Position numbers and translations under genes: made by a program. DNA of 64,000 bases, taken from assembly GCF_046524175.1 (NCBI RefSeq), contig NZ_JBEFZF010000001.1, positions 248,001 through 312,000 on the forward strand, written 5' to 3'. How positions within the stretch are numbered: position 1 is the stretch's first letter; each line of letters opens with the position of its first letter. The stretch comes from Spongiivirga sp046524175 (GTDB lineage: Bacteria; Bacteroidota; Bacteroidia; Flavobacteriales; Flavobacteriaceae). Positions 18,628 to 27,050 of the stretch are shown here, piece by piece. Below the pieces are notes generated by a model. That model did no database searches and was not told the DNA's origin. It saw nothing but the letters and a program-made list of their open reading frames with translations.

Positions 18628-20571
18628 CTATTCTTTTCTAAAATGATAGCGAACAAAACCTTCTATAGCCTCATATTCCGGTAGCCCTAGTTGATCGTAT
18701 TTAGCAGCCGTTTCTTTATTGCGTTGTTCGGCTCGCTGCCAAAACTCTCGTTCATCATTACCTGGAAACATAGCGCTATCTTTTTGGGATTGGTGTTTAA
18801 AAATGGCATTTCGTTTTCGAGCAAGGTCCTTAGGTCCTATAGGTACGGCCATTTCCATATCAGCGATATCCCATTCCTGCCATGCTCCTCTGTATAACCA
18901 TAGATAACAATCCTTTACCCAATGTTCGGCTTTTAAACGTTCTAGTGAATCAAAAATCAATTGCAAACAAACCCGATGGGTACCATGAGGATCGGAAAGA
19001 TCACCAGCAGCAAAAATTTGTTGCGGTTTGACACTATTTAAAAGGTCACAGGTTATTTGAATATCTCTTTCCGATGGTAATTTCTTCTTAACGGTACCAG
19101 TCTCATAAAAAGGGAGATTTAAAAAGTGGGCATTAGCTTCATCAACACCGCAATATCTGCAGGCCGCTAAAGCCTCCCCTTTTCTAATGAGTCCTTTAAA
19201 TTTTTGTATTTCTGGGGTGTCAACATCACCTGGATGTTTTTGTTTGAGAAAAGCTCGTACTTCTTGCATCAATTCTGATAGTTCGCTACTGGCTTCAGTT
19301 CCGTGTACTGTATCTTGGGCAAAGTCTAAAAATCGTATCACTTCATCATCAAAAACGGCAATATTACCAGAGGTTTGATAGGCAACATGAACCTCATGAC
19401 CTTGATCTACCAACCGAAGTAACGTACCCCCCATGGAGATTACATCATCATCAGGATGTGGGCTAAAGATCAATGACTTTTTAGGAAAAGGGTCTGCTCT
19501 TTCCGGCCGTTCGGAATCATCGAAATTTGGTTTTCCTCCAGGCCAACCTGTTATAGTGCGCTGCAGTTGATTGAATACTTTTAGGTTAATATCTTCTGCA
19601 GAACCGATTTCGGCAACTAAATTACCCATTCCGTGTTCGTTATAGTCTTCATTCGTTAACTTTAAAATGGCTTTATTTACGGTAGATGAAAGCCAGATTA
19701 CGGCCTTTTTAATAAGATTGTCCGTCCATTTACAATCTTCTACTAACCACGGAGTTTTAATTCTTGTTAATTCTGATGCGGCGGCAGTATCCAATACATA
19801 AGTGCAGTTTTCATGGTGTTGAAGAAATGTTGCGGGAATTGATTCGATAATCGGACCTTCAATTGCTTGTTGGACAATTGGCGCTTTGCCTTCACCCCAA
19901 GCCATCAAGAAGATCTTGTCAGCGCTTAAAATGCTACCTACTCCCATTGTAATTGCCCTATCAGGAACGTTTTCCTCTCCAAAAAAATCACTAGCGGCGT
20001 CTAATCGTGTTATTTTATCAAGTCGTATAAGTCTGGTAATACTGTTTATGGCAGACCCCGGTTCGTTAAAGCCAACATGACCCGTTCGCCCGATTCCAAG
20101 TAGTTGAAGGTCGATACCACCTGCCTTTTTTATAGCTTTTTCATAATTTAAGCAATATTCTGCAAGGTTATTTTCTGAAACAGTTCCGTCAGGGATATGA
20201 ATATTCTCTTTCTTAATGTCGATATGGTTGAATAAATGCTCATTCATAAATCGTACGTAGCTCTGTATGGCATCAGGATGTTGCGGATAATACTCATCTA
20301 GATTAAAAGTGACTACGTTTTGAAAGCTGAGCCCTTCATTTTTATGAAATTGAATCAAATATTCGTATACTTTAGTAGGACTTGATCCGGTTGCCAGTCC
20401 TAGAACAGCATTTTTTCCTTTCGAAGCTTTACTTTTAATCAGGTCAGAGATTTCCCTCGCAATAAAAAGAGATGCATCTTTTGAATTTTCATAAACGACG
20501 GAATTGGTTTTTTCAAATTTCCTTGATGCTGTGTTTACGTGTAGCGTAGATTGCGGTGTTGTGCCAATCAT
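18628..20571 (-). CDS. nagB: Glucosamine-6-phosphate deaminase fused to a PIG-L deacetylase domain
   Basis: Residues 1-290 form a NagB sugar isomerase domain (LGLATGSSPTKVYEYL, FNLDEYY, LGIGRTGHVGFNEPGS) that converts GlcN6P to fructose-6-P and ammonia. From about residue 360 there is a LmbE/PIG-L domain with the metal motif SPHPDDDVISMGGTL and the distal His pair DPHGTHR. The linker holds a small helical segment (290-360). The fusion length, 647 residues, is typical of Bacteroidota NagB; the second domain may deacetylate an N-acetyl sugar, which would allow sequential deacetylation and deamination (inference). It is the first gene of the nagB-anmK operon, with its promoter at 20627-20658. 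Confidence 0.93.
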   Translation of the reverse strand: MIGTTPQSTLHVNTASRKFEKTNSVVYENSKDASLFIAREISDLIKSKASKGKNAVLGLATGSSPTKVYEYLIQFHKNEGLSFQNVVTFNLDEYYPQHPDAIQSYVRFMNEHLFNHIDIKKENIHIPDGTVSENNLAEYCLNYEKAIKKAGGIDLQLLGIGRTGHVGFNEPGSAINSITRLIRLDKITRLDAASDFFGEENVPDRAITMGVGSILSADKIFLMAWGEGKAPIVQQAIEGPIIESIPATFLQHHENCTYVLDTAAASELTRIKTPWLVEDCKWTDNLIKKAVIWLSSTVNKAILKLTNEDYNEHGMGNLVAEIGSAEDINLKVFNQLQRTITGWPGGKPNFDDSERPERADPFPKKSLIFSPHPDDDVISMGGTLLRLVDQGHEVHVAYQTSGNIAVFDDEVIRFLDFAQDTVHGTEASSELSELMQEVRAFLKQKHPGDVDTPEIQKFKGLIRKGEALAACRYCGVDEANAHFLNLPFYETGTVKKKLPSERDIQITCDLLNSVKPQQIFAAGDLSDPHGTHRVCLQLIFDSLERLKAEHWVKDCYLWLYRGAWQEWDIADMEMAVPIGPKDLARKRNAIFKHQSQKDSAMFPGNDEREFWQRAEQRNKETAAKYDQLGLPEYEAIEGFVRYHFRKE

Positions 20572-20626
20572 TTTTAAATTGATTTTAAGGTAGTAATTAG
20601 GTGTAAAAATCTAATCTAATGAAATG

Positions 20627-20658
20627 CAAAGTTACTACATTTTCATCATATTTTGCAA
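20627..20658 (-). promoter_or_regulatory. Promoter of the nagB-anmK operon
   Basis: On the minus strand a TTG (-33 element, 20656-20658) is followed after 21 bases by TAACTTTG (20627-20634). This is an exact match to the Bacteroidota -7 consensus TAnnTTTG with permitted spacing. It lies 56 bases upstream of the nagB start. The -33 element falls inside a copy of the palindromic operator, which implies repression by the adjacent DeoR-type protein. Confidence 0.75.
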
Positions 20659-20667
20659 TTATTTGCT
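20654..20667. promoter_or_regulatory. Operator-like site 1 (imperfect copy)
   Basis: The sequence TGCAATTATTTGCT differs at two of 14 positions from the perfect palindrome at 20716-20729. It overlaps the -33 element of the nagB promoter. The pair is 62 bp centre to centre, close to six helical turns, which would allow a repressor to bridge both sites. Confidence 0.6.
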
Positions 20668-20683
20668 GTTTTAAAATTAAATA

Positions 20684-20717
20684 TTGCTGTTTAATGCGTT
20701 TATTTATTGTATAATTG
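20684..20717 (+). promoter_or_regulatory. Promoter of the DeoR-type regulator gene
   Basis: TTG at 20684-20686 is followed after 23 bases by TATAATTG (20710-20717), one mismatch from TAnnTTTG. It lies about 22 bases ahead of the ATG at 20740. The -7 element overlaps the perfect palindrome, consistent with autoregulation. Confidence 0.55.
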
Positions 20718-20729
20718 CAATTAATTGCA
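20716..20729. promoter_or_regulatory. Operator-like site 2 (perfect palindrome)
   Basis: TGCAATTAATTGCA is a perfect 14-bp palindrome between the regulator's -7 box and its start codon. With the related site at 20654-20667 it forms a candidate operator pair for the DeoR/GlpR-type repressor that controls both divergent promoters. AT-rich DNA gives palindromes by chance, but the similar second copy at the opposing promoter supports function. Confidence 0.65.
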
Positions 20730-20739
20730 TTTTTGTAAT

Positions 20740-21489
20740 ATGCTTAAAGAAGAAAGACAACAGTTTATTTTAAATGAGGCTCGAATACATAACAAGGTCT
20801 TGCTGGGTGATCTAGCGGATCAACTTAAAGTGTCAGTCGATACCGTAAGAAGAGATGTGAAAGAGCTTGATCAACAGCAGAAATTAAAGAAAGTTCATGG
20901 GGGTGCGATTTCTAATGGATTCAATATTTATAATTACAATGAAGCAGATATCTATTCGCATGAAGAAAAGGCTTTTATTGCCAAGAAAGCTGTTTCTTTA
21001 ATTCCAGAAAATGCTATTGTATTAATAGGAGGGGGGACAACAAATCTCGAGATCGCCCGTTATTTACCCGCCAATTTGAGTGCAACATTTTTTACACCTA
21101 GCCTTTCAGTTGCGATGCAGTTAATGACTCATGAAAAGATCGAGGTTCTTTTTATCGGAGGTCGTTTGCTAAAACATGCTCAAATTGCCGTTGGTCCTAG
21201 CACCATCAGTTTTATGAATGAGATAAAGGCAGATATCTGTTTTATGACTACTCATTCGATAAACGTAGACAACGGAATGTCGGATTCTGACTGGGATATT
21301 GTGCAAGTCAAAAAGGCCATGATGAAATCATCAAAAAAAATAGTGGCCCCTGTAATTTCAAAAAAGTTAGGTTCTAGCCAACGATACCGTACCTGTAGTC
21401 TTAATGAGGTTGATGTATTGTTAACTGAGTTAGATCCGTTTTCGTCAAAATTAGACCCTTACCGCCGTCAAAACATTGAGATTATTTAA
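20740..21489 (+). CDS. DeoR/GlpR family transcriptional regulator
   Basis: This 249-residue protein has an N-terminal winged helix (KVLLGDLADQLKVSVDTVRRDVKELDQ, with the family VHGGAI end of the wing) and a C-terminal DeoR sensor domain with the phosphosugar-binding loop IGGGTTNLEIARYL. I chose the ATG at 20740; a TTG at 20725 is possible but adds only MHFCN. DeoR-type repressors respond to sugar phosphates. The divergent nagB-anmK operon makes an amino-sugar phosphate (GlcN6P, GlcNAc6P or MurNAc6P) the likely effector, which is inference from context. Confidence 0.9.
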   Translation: MLKEERQQFILNEARIHNKVLLGDLADQLKVSVDTVRRDVKELDQQQKLKKVHGGAISNGFNIYNYNEADIYSHEEKAFIAKKAVSLIPENAIVLIGGGTTNLEIARYLPANLSATFFTPSLSVAMQLMTHEKIEVLFIGGRLLKHAQIAVGPSTISFMNEIKADICFMTTHSINVDNGMSDSDWDIVQVKKAMMKSSKKIVAPVISKKLGSSQRYRTCSLNEVDVLLTELDPFSSKLDPYRRQNIEII

Positions 21490-21886
21490 CCACCTTGCTA
21501 ATGTCTGCTTCGGTAAGTGTTTTCTCATTCGTGCTTCCCCAAGAATTCAATATATAGTTAAGTACATCGGCAACTTCTTGGTCAGTTAGATTAGAAGGCT
21601 TTTTTTTGTTATTGTAGGTGACTCCGTTCACTACAATTTTTCCTTCTAGGCCGAATTTTATGGCTTTTATTCCTTTTAAAAGATCATTCTTAAAGTAGTC
21701 AGAATTAGCAAGAGGAGGAACCGCACCGTAAGAACCTTCGCCGTTTTCCAAGTGGCAAGAGGCACATTTGTTATTATAAATACTTTTCCCGTAACTGATG
21801 CTTCTATCTCTATCACTTGTGCGGCAGCTATTAAATAAAGTTAAACCGATAAGCAGAATAAAAAAAGATGCTTCTTTTCGGATCAT
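21482..21886 (-). CDS. c-type cytochrome lipoprotein lacking the usual Met ligand
   Basis: This 134-residue protein has a lipoprotein signal (hydrophobic residues 8-18, LFNSC with Cys21) and a single haem motif CASCH (in NNKCASCHLENGEG). Its C-terminal helix (DQEVADVLNYILNSWGS) matches class I cytochrome c partners of PQQ dehydrogenases. The loop that normally supplies the distal Met reads YNNKKKPSNLT, and no Met occurs after the start residue. The gene begins at the stop of the PQQ dehydrogenase gene (TAATG overlap), so it is probably its electron acceptor. The haem would need another sixth ligand or be five-coordinate. Confidence 0.88.
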   Translation of the reverse strand: MIRKEASFFILLIGLTLFNSCRTSDRDRSISYGKSIYNNKCASCHLENGEGSYGAVPPLANSDYFKNDLLKGIKAIKFGLEGKIVVNGVTYNNKKKPSNLTDQEVADVLNYILNSWGSTNEKTLTEADISKVVK

Positions 21887-23025
21887 TAACTTGATTTAGG
21901 AATAATCTTCAAAATTCCTTTTCCTTCTACCGCTACATAAATAAATCCATCGGGGCCTTGCTTTACATTTCGAACACGACCAATATTTTCTAATAATTTT
22001 TCTCTTCTGGTTACTTTGCCTTTATCAATTTCCAATAATTCTAAGTACTGAAAAACAAGAGAGCCGACCAATAAATCACCTCGCCAATCAGGATAAGTAC
22101 TGCTGGTTACAAAGGTCATGCCGCTAGGAGCTATTGACGGAATCCAATAGTAGAGAGGTTGTTCCATGCCTGGCAATGCCTTGTTTTTTGTTATTGTCGT
22201 ACCGCTGTAGTTAATACCGTAGGTGATTTTGGGCCAACCGAAATTAGCGCCTTTTTTTACAATGTTAATTTCATCACCACCTCTTGGTCCGTGTTCATGG
22301 ATCCAGATTTCTCCCGTAAGCGGATGTTTTGTCATGCCTTGTGGATTCCTATGACCGTAGGAATAAATGGCTTTTTTTGCGCCATTTTTATCAACAAATG
22401 GATTGTCTTTAGGTATAGAACCATCATCATTAAGACGATAAATTTTCCCTCCATCTTTGGCGATATCTTGTGGGTTTACATTGCGATTACCTCGATCACC
22501 AATAGAGAAATAAAGAAAACCTTGATTATCAAATTCAATTCGAGAACCAAAATGTTGTCCGCGACCAGTATTTGGCGATGCTTTATACAGTGTTTCTATA
22601 TTCGTGAGGCTGCCATTATTTATTTTGGCGCGAATGAGCTTGGTGTTGGCGCCGGAGCCTTCCCCTTCTTTGGAAGCATATGTCAAGTATATCCATCCTG
22701 TTTTATCATAGTCCGGATGCAACTCTACATCTAAAAGGCCGCCCTGACCTTGTACTTTTAAGTCCCCTGGAATACCAGCAATGATATTCTTTTTTCCATT
22801 TTTGAAATGAATTAGCCGTCCAGATTTATCCGTAACTAACATACTTTTATCTGGTAAAAAAGCCATTCCCCATGGAATATCAATATCAGAAACTACCACT
22901 TGGGTAGTGTAATTAATGTCTTCGGGTGCGGGTACTTGGATGGAATTGTCCTTTTGCGCACATGATATATTAAGTCCCAAGCCCAGTAAAAAGATTAACT
23001 GAATTATGTTTTTTGATTTATTCAT
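21886..23025 (-). CDS. PQQ-dependent soluble aldose sugar dehydrogenase, lipoprotein
   Basis: This beta-propeller dehydrogenase belongs to the GDH-B/YliI class: PWGMAFLPDKSMLVTDKSGRL, GQGGLLDVELHPDYDKTGWIYLTY, HFGSRIEFD, SIGDRGNR, SYGHRNPQGM and EHGPRGGDEINI are all family landmarks, including the catalytic His in the HFGSRI segment and the PQQ/Ca-binding GHRNPQG loop. The start at 23025 (379 residues) gives a clean lipoprotein signal ending LNISC; an ATG at 23043 is an alternative. It oxidises aldoses in the periplasm and passes electrons to the downstream cytochrome c. Confidence 0.93.
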   Translation of the reverse strand: MNKSKNIIQLIFLLGLGLNISCAQKDNSIQVPAPEDINYTTQVVVSDIDIPWGMAFLPDKSMLVTDKSGRLIHFKNGKKNIIAGIPGDLKVQGQGGLLDVELHPDYDKTGWIYLTYASKEGEGSGANTKLIRAKINNGSLTNIETLYKASPNTGRGQHFGSRIEFDNQGFLYFSIGDRGNRNVNPQDIAKDGGKIYRLNDDGSIPKDNPFVDKNGAKKAIYSYGHRNPQGMTKHPLTGEIWIHEHGPRGGDEINIVKKGANFGWPKITYGINYSGTTITKNKALPGMEQPLYYWIPSIAPSGMTFVTSSTYPDWRGDLLVGSLVFQYLELLEIDKGKVTRREKLLENIGRVRNVKQGPDGFIYVAVEGKGILKIIPKSS

Positions 23026-23136
23026 TAGTTTATTGATTTCCATACTTTGGATAAAGATACTAAGAAACAATACTTTAAAAAGATAAGAGAATAAGTAGGG
23101 CTGCTAAAAAAATGTTAAAGATAGAGCTAGTGAAGC

Positions 23137-23856
23137 CTAAGCTTGAATGATAAATATTGTTGGACGTTTATGAAGGTCAACCTGTTGATGATTCCATTTT
23201 GATACAGGATACGTTTTTATATACTCAGTAGGTAATGTGATGTCTGTTGCAACACACAATTTGGTATTCGGATTCAAGGTGTTGATTAAAGCGCTAAATA
23301 GCTTTGTGTTTCTGTAAGGTGTTTCAATAAATGCTTGAGATTGTTGAAGATCTTTGGAGCGTCTCTCAAGCTTTTTGATCGCTTGATGCCTTTCCGCTTT
23401 CTCAATAGGTAAGTACCCGTTAAAGGCAAAACTCTGTCCGTTCATTCCTGAAGACATTAACGCCATCAAAATAGAAGAAGGGCCAACTAAAGGAATCACT
23501 CGGATACCGTTTTCATGAGCTATTGCTACAATATCAGCTCCGGGATCTGCAATGGCAGGAGCTCCAGCTTCAGATAAAAGTCCGATATCGGTCCCTTCAT
23601 AGGCAGGCGCTAAAAAACCATGCAGGTCTTTTGGATTTGTGAATTTGTTTAAAATATTGATATGTAGAGACGGTTGTGATTTAGATGGACTTATTTTTTT
23701 AATAAACCGTCGTGCTGTTTTTTCATTTTCAACAATATAGTGGTCGAGCTGTTCGATAATTCTTTTTATCGACATTGGGAGTACTTCTAAAGGAGGGTTA
23801 TCTCCTAAGCGAGTAGGAATTAAATACAGGTCTCCTTTATTTGAAGTTGATGGCAT
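23137..23856 (-). CDS. SAM-dependent methyltransferase, RsmI/tetrapyrrole methylase family
   Basis: This 239-residue protein begins GDLYLIPTRLGDNPP and has the family signature LLSEAGAPAIADPGADIVA (SAM-binding) and PLVGPSSILMAL. It resembles RsmI, the 2'-O-methylase of 16S rRNA C1402, but lacks RsmI's typical N-terminal PIGN loop and C-terminal extension. It is therefore best called the RsmI-like paralogue found in Bacteroidota. It starts three bases after the phosphatase gene upstream, so the two are cotranscribed. Confidence 0.85.
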   Translation of the reverse strand: MPSTSNKGDLYLIPTRLGDNPPLEVLPMSIKRIIEQLDHYIVENEKTARRFIKKISPSKSQPSLHINILNKFTNPKDLHGFLAPAYEGTDIGLLSEAGAPAIADPGADIVAIAHENGIRVIPLVGPSSILMALMSSGMNGQSFAFNGYLPIEKAERHQAIKKLERRSKDLQQSQAFIETPYRNTKLFSALINTLNPNTKLCVATDITLPTEYIKTYPVSKWNHQQVDLHKRPTIFIIQA

Positions 23857-23859
23857 TTG

Positions 23860-24315
23860 TTATAGTTTATCAGCTACAATAGTACAGGCATGATCTAGCA
23901 TATTGTAAACGCGGTCAAAGCCCTTATCCCCATCATAATAAGGATCTGGAACTTCCATGTTTTTTCCTGGAAAACTTTCATTTAAGATAAGTTTTACCTT
24001 TGATTGGTGAGTAGTTGTTCTAGCTAGTTTTAATACATTTTGAAAGTTGCTTTGATCCATTACATAAATATGGTCAAAAATATCAAAATCTTCCATTCTA
24101 AATTGGCGACAACGCTGGTTAGTAATGTCAAGTCCATTTTTTTTGGCAACGGCGATTGATCTTTCGTCTGGTAGATGCCCTATATGATAACCAGCTGTGC
24201 CGGCACTATCAACCATCACTTTATCAGTATTTACTTTTGATTGCAAAATACCTTCAGCTAGTGGAGATCGGCAAATATTGCCAAGGCATACCATTAAAAC
24301 TTTGGTTTTAGTCAT
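23860..24315 (-). CDS. Low-molecular-weight protein-tyrosine phosphatase
   Basis: The P-loop VCLGNICRSPLAEG (C-X5-R-S) sits at the N-terminus and the acid loop reads DPYYDGDKGFDRVY, both canonical. I chose the ATG at 24315 (151 residues); three extra codons at 24324 are possible. Such enzymes dephosphorylate tyrosine or arginine residues. No polysaccharide export genes or tyrosine kinase lie next to it, so a role in capsule control is not indicated. Confidence 0.93.
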   Translation of the reverse strand: MTKTKVLMVCLGNICRSPLAEGILQSKVNTDKVMVDSAGTAGYHIGHLPDERSIAVAKKNGLDITNQRCRQFRMEDFDIFDHIYVMDQSNFQNVLKLARTTTHQSKVKLILNESFPGKNMEVPDPYYDGDKGFDRVYNMLDHACTIVADKL

Positions 24316-24409
24316 TACCAGCACTTATAAAAACAACGGTTCTTATTTGCTAAAAATAATACAAAAGTGTTGATTTTCAATATCAAAAAAAGACATTGAC
24401 CGTAAACAA

Positions 24410-25837
24410 TTATAGAGATAATTTTTTACTCAAATCTTCCACATACTTTCTAAATTGTTTATCGGTTGCGGTTAAATTATCTACTGTTTTACAAGCATGA
24501 AGAACGGTAGCATGATCACGCTTACCAATTTGTGAACCGATACTAGCTAAGGAAGCTTTCGTGAATTTTTTGGCAAAAAACATTGCAAGTTGTCTTGCTT
24601 GTACAATATGTCTTTTCCTTGTTTTAGATTGAAGCGTGGCAACATCCATTTGAAAATAATCTGATACCACTTTTTGTATATAGTCGATTGAAACTTCTCG
24701 TTTGGTATTTTTTACAAACTTTTCTACAATTTGCTTTGCAAGATCTAACGTAACTTCTTTCTTATTGAATGAAGATTGTGCTATTAGAGAAATGATGGCG
24801 CCTTCTAGTTCACGAACATTAGTTTTGATATTCTTAGCTACATATTCAACGATATCATCAGGCATTTCTACACCGTCCCGATATAACATATTTCTTAAAA
24901 TAGAAACTCGTGTTTCAAAATCAGGCTTTTGCAATTCAGCTGATAAGCCCCATTTAAAACGTGATAACAAGCGTTGTTCAATATCTTGCATGTCAACAGG
25001 TGCTTTATCTGAGGTTAAAATTACCTGTTTCCCATTTTGATGCAAGTGGTTAAAGATGTGGAAAAAGACATCTTGTGTTCCAGTTTTTCCTGAAAGAAAT
25101 TGAACGTCATCAATAATTAAAACATCGACGATCTGATAAAAATGAATAAAATCATTTCGATTATTCTTTTTTACCGACTCTATATATTGTTGTGTAAATT
25201 TTTCAGCTGAGATATAAAGTACCGTCTTTTCAGGATACTTGTCTTTTATTTCTACACCAATAGCATGGGCAAGGTGTGTTTTACCAAGTCCGACACCACC
25301 AAATATTAACAACGGATTAAACGAGGTGCCTCCTGGTTTGTTGGCTACAGCTAATCCAGCAGAACGCGCTAAGCGGTTTGCATCGCCTTCAAGAAAATTC
25401 TCAAAATTATAACTTGGGTTTAATTGCGATTCAATCTTTACATTACGAATACCAGGAATTACAAAAGGATTTTTAAGCTCTGGGCTCTTGTTTTTCAAGG
25501 GCACATCAACCTCTTGTGCTTTTACATTACTTCGGTTTGAGCTTGGTATCTTTTCGGTAAATGGTTGTTTATTACCATAGGTATTCTCCATCTTAATGAT
25601 GTAGACCAATCTGGCGTTTTCACCTAATTCCTTTGTAAGTGCAACCTTAAGTACTTTGACGTAGTGCTCTTCAAGCCATTCATAAAAAAATTTACTAGGT
25701 ACTTGAATGCTTAACGCGTTATCAGTTAATTTAACAGCCTTGATTGGTTCAAACCATGTTTTGTAAGCTTGAGGCTGTATATTATCTTGAATAAAAGACA
25801 AGCAATCGCTCCAAACTGATTCCGCAGTTTTTGTCAT
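24410..25837 (-). CDS. dnaA: Chromosomal replication initiator DnaA
   Basis: DnaA is an AAA+ ATPase that melts the replication origin. The 475-residue protein shows domain I (WSDCLSFIQDNIQPQAYKTWF), a linker, the AAA+ core with the P-loop FGGVGLGKTHLAHAIG, VLIIDDVQFLSGK and the C-terminal DNA-binding helix with RDHATVLHACKTV. Upstream, at 25914-25935, are two tandem TGTGAACAA-like sequences resembling DnaA boxes. It is a single gene; the acyl-CoA thioesterase diverges from it. Confidence 0.98.
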   Translation of the reverse strand: MTKTAESVWSDCLSFIQDNIQPQAYKTWFEPIKAVKLTDNALSIQVPSKFFYEWLEEHYVKVLKVALTKELGENARLVYIIKMENTYGNKQPFTEKIPSSNRSNVKAQEVDVPLKNKSPELKNPFVIPGIRNVKIESQLNPSYNFENFLEGDANRLARSAGLAVANKPGGTSFNPLLIFGGVGLGKTHLAHAIGVEIKDKYPEKTVLYISAEKFTQQYIESVKKNNRNDFIHFYQIVDVLIIDDVQFLSGKTGTQDVFFHIFNHLHQNGKQVILTSDKAPVDMQDIEQRLLSRFKWGLSAELQKPDFETRVSILRNMLYRDGVEMPDDIVEYVAKNIKTNVRELEGAIISLIAQSSFNKKEVTLDLAKQIVEKFVKNTKREVSIDYIQKVVSDYFQMDVATLQSKTRKRHIVQARQLAMFFAKKFTKASLASIGSQIGKRDHATVLHACKTVDNLTATDKQFRKYVEDLSKKLSL

Positions 25838-25913
25838 TATTAATACTAGTTATATAGTTAGGTTACCAAAAAAAAGGGAGATTATCTTAGCCCTAAATGA
25901 CCTCCCAGATAAG

Positions 25914-25935
25914 GTGAACAAATATGTGAACAAAT
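25914..25935. promoter_or_regulatory. Tandem DnaA-box-like repeats upstream of dnaA
   Basis: GTGAACAAAT occurs at 25914-25923 and again at 25926-25935, spaced 12 bases. The second copy in context is TGTGAACAA, one mismatch from the reverse DnaA box TGTGNATAA. Their place, 77-98 bases before the dnaA start, fits DnaA autoregulation; two sites alone are too few to call an origin. The GGGAG/CTCCC inverted arms at 25876-25880 and 25902-25906 flank the adjacent segment. Confidence 0.4.
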
Positions 25936-26039
25936 TATCTAAAAAAAAAAGAAAAATGAGTTGAATTTCTAGAAATTTTTATGCATGTTCCGTTTCGATA
26001 AATTTACATTAATTTAACGCTACAAAATAATTTTATTAG

Positions 26040-26444
26040 GTGAAATTCGACGAAATACAAATAAACGTGAGGTACGGTGAAACTGATAAAATGGGAGTCG
26101 TCTATCACGGAAACTACCCGCAATACCTAGAGTTAGGGCGTATTGAGTGGTTGAACAAGTTAGGTTTTTCTTATAAAGAAATGGAAGATAATGGGATTAT
26201 GCTACCAGTTTTTTCGTTACAACTCAATTATAAAAAATCAGCCCGTTTTGGAGATGTGTTAACATTAAAAACCACCCTAAAAAAAATGCCCACTGTTAAG
26301 ATAGAATTTGACTATGAAATTTATAATCAAGAGGGTGAGTTATTGACATTAGCGAACACCATTTTGGCTTTTATTGATATGAAAACAAATAAGCCCACTA
26401 GAGCCCCCGAATATTTAGTTGAAAAGCTAAGTAGTTTTATGTAA
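26040..26444 (+). CDS. Acyl-CoA thioesterase (YbgC-like hotdog)
   Basis: This 134-residue hotdog protein has the 4-hydroxybenzoyl-CoA thioesterase-type active-site region YGETDKMGVVYHGNYPQYLELGR, with the catalytic Asp and the His-Gly-Asn turn. It starts at a GTG directly after an AT-rich leader; no in-frame ATG precedes it. Enzymes of this type hydrolyse acyl-CoA or acyl-ACP thioesters, and the chain length cannot be read from sequence. It converges on the YigZ gene with an 8-base overlap of ends. Confidence 0.88.
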   Translation: MKFDEIQINVRYGETDKMGVVYHGNYPQYLELGRIEWLNKLGFSYKEMEDNGIMLPVFSLQLNYKKSARFGDVLTLKTTLKKMPTVKIEFDYEIYNQEGELLTLANTILAFIDMKTNKPTRAPEYLVEKLSSFM

Positions 26445-27048
26445 GGAGGTTATCAATTTTTACTTCAAATATCGCTTCAAAGAGTCTTTTTGTAATTTCC
26501 GATTCACTTTTTCTTACCGATATAATTAGCTCACAATTTGATTCAAGTTTTTGGGATGTTACTTTCAGGTTTTTTTCCTTTACAATACGCATCACTTTGT
26601 TTATGTTTTTATAATCAAACATAATCTTATATTCGACGTTGATAGTACGATTTACGATCGAACTCTCTTCCAAAGTAAGTTTTGCTGCCGTTCGATATGC
26701 ATTAATCCAACCACCGACTCCCAATTTAACCCCGCCAAAATAGCGGACTACAACAATTAACACGTTTGTAACTCCGAACGATTGAATTTGTCCATAAATA
26801 GGTTGGCCAGCAGAATTTGCTGGCTCTCCATCATCATTTACACGATACGTTATAGTTTCTATGCCCAGTTGATATGCATAGCACCAATGTCGGGCAGCAT
26901 GATGTTGCTTTTTGAGTCGATTAATGTGTTCCTTGACCATTTCTTCATTATTAATGGGAAATGCATAGCCAAAAAACTTACTATTCCTATCTTTAAACAG
27001 GACTTCAGCAGAGGGTGATTTGATGGTTTTGTAAATATCTTCTGTCAA
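26437..27048 (-). CDS. YigZ/IMPACT family protein
   Basis: The 203-residue protein contains the UPF0029 N-terminal signature (DDGEPANSAGQPIYGQI) and the C-terminal DUF1949-like domain. I chose the TTG at 27048, which gives TEDIYKTIKSPSAEVLFKD as N-terminus and follows the stop of the EamA gene by two bases. The longer frame from 27105 would run inside that gene and adds a Tyr-rich non-family segment. Members related to yeast Yih1/IMPACT are linked to translation control, but the bacterial role is not settled. Confidence 0.87.
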   Translation of the reverse strand: MTEDIYKTIKSPSAEVLFKDRNSKFFGYAFPINNEEMVKEHINRLKKQHHAARHWCYAYQLGIETITYRVNDDGEPANSAGQPIYGQIQSFGVTNVLIVVVRYFGGVKLGVGGWINAYRTAAKLTLEESSIVNRTINVEYKIMFDYKNINKVMRIVKEKNLKVTSQKLESNCELIISVRKSESEITKRLFEAIFEVKIDNLLT

Positions 27049-27050
27049 AA

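Noticed and set aside
22159..22734. 191-codon frame on the plus strand
   Set aside because: It lies wholly inside the PQQ sugar dehydrogenase gene on the other strand, with no family motif; it is a shadow frame.
24702..25040. 112-codon plus-strand frame in dnaA
   Set aside because: Antisense to the AAA+ core; no start context or motif supports it.
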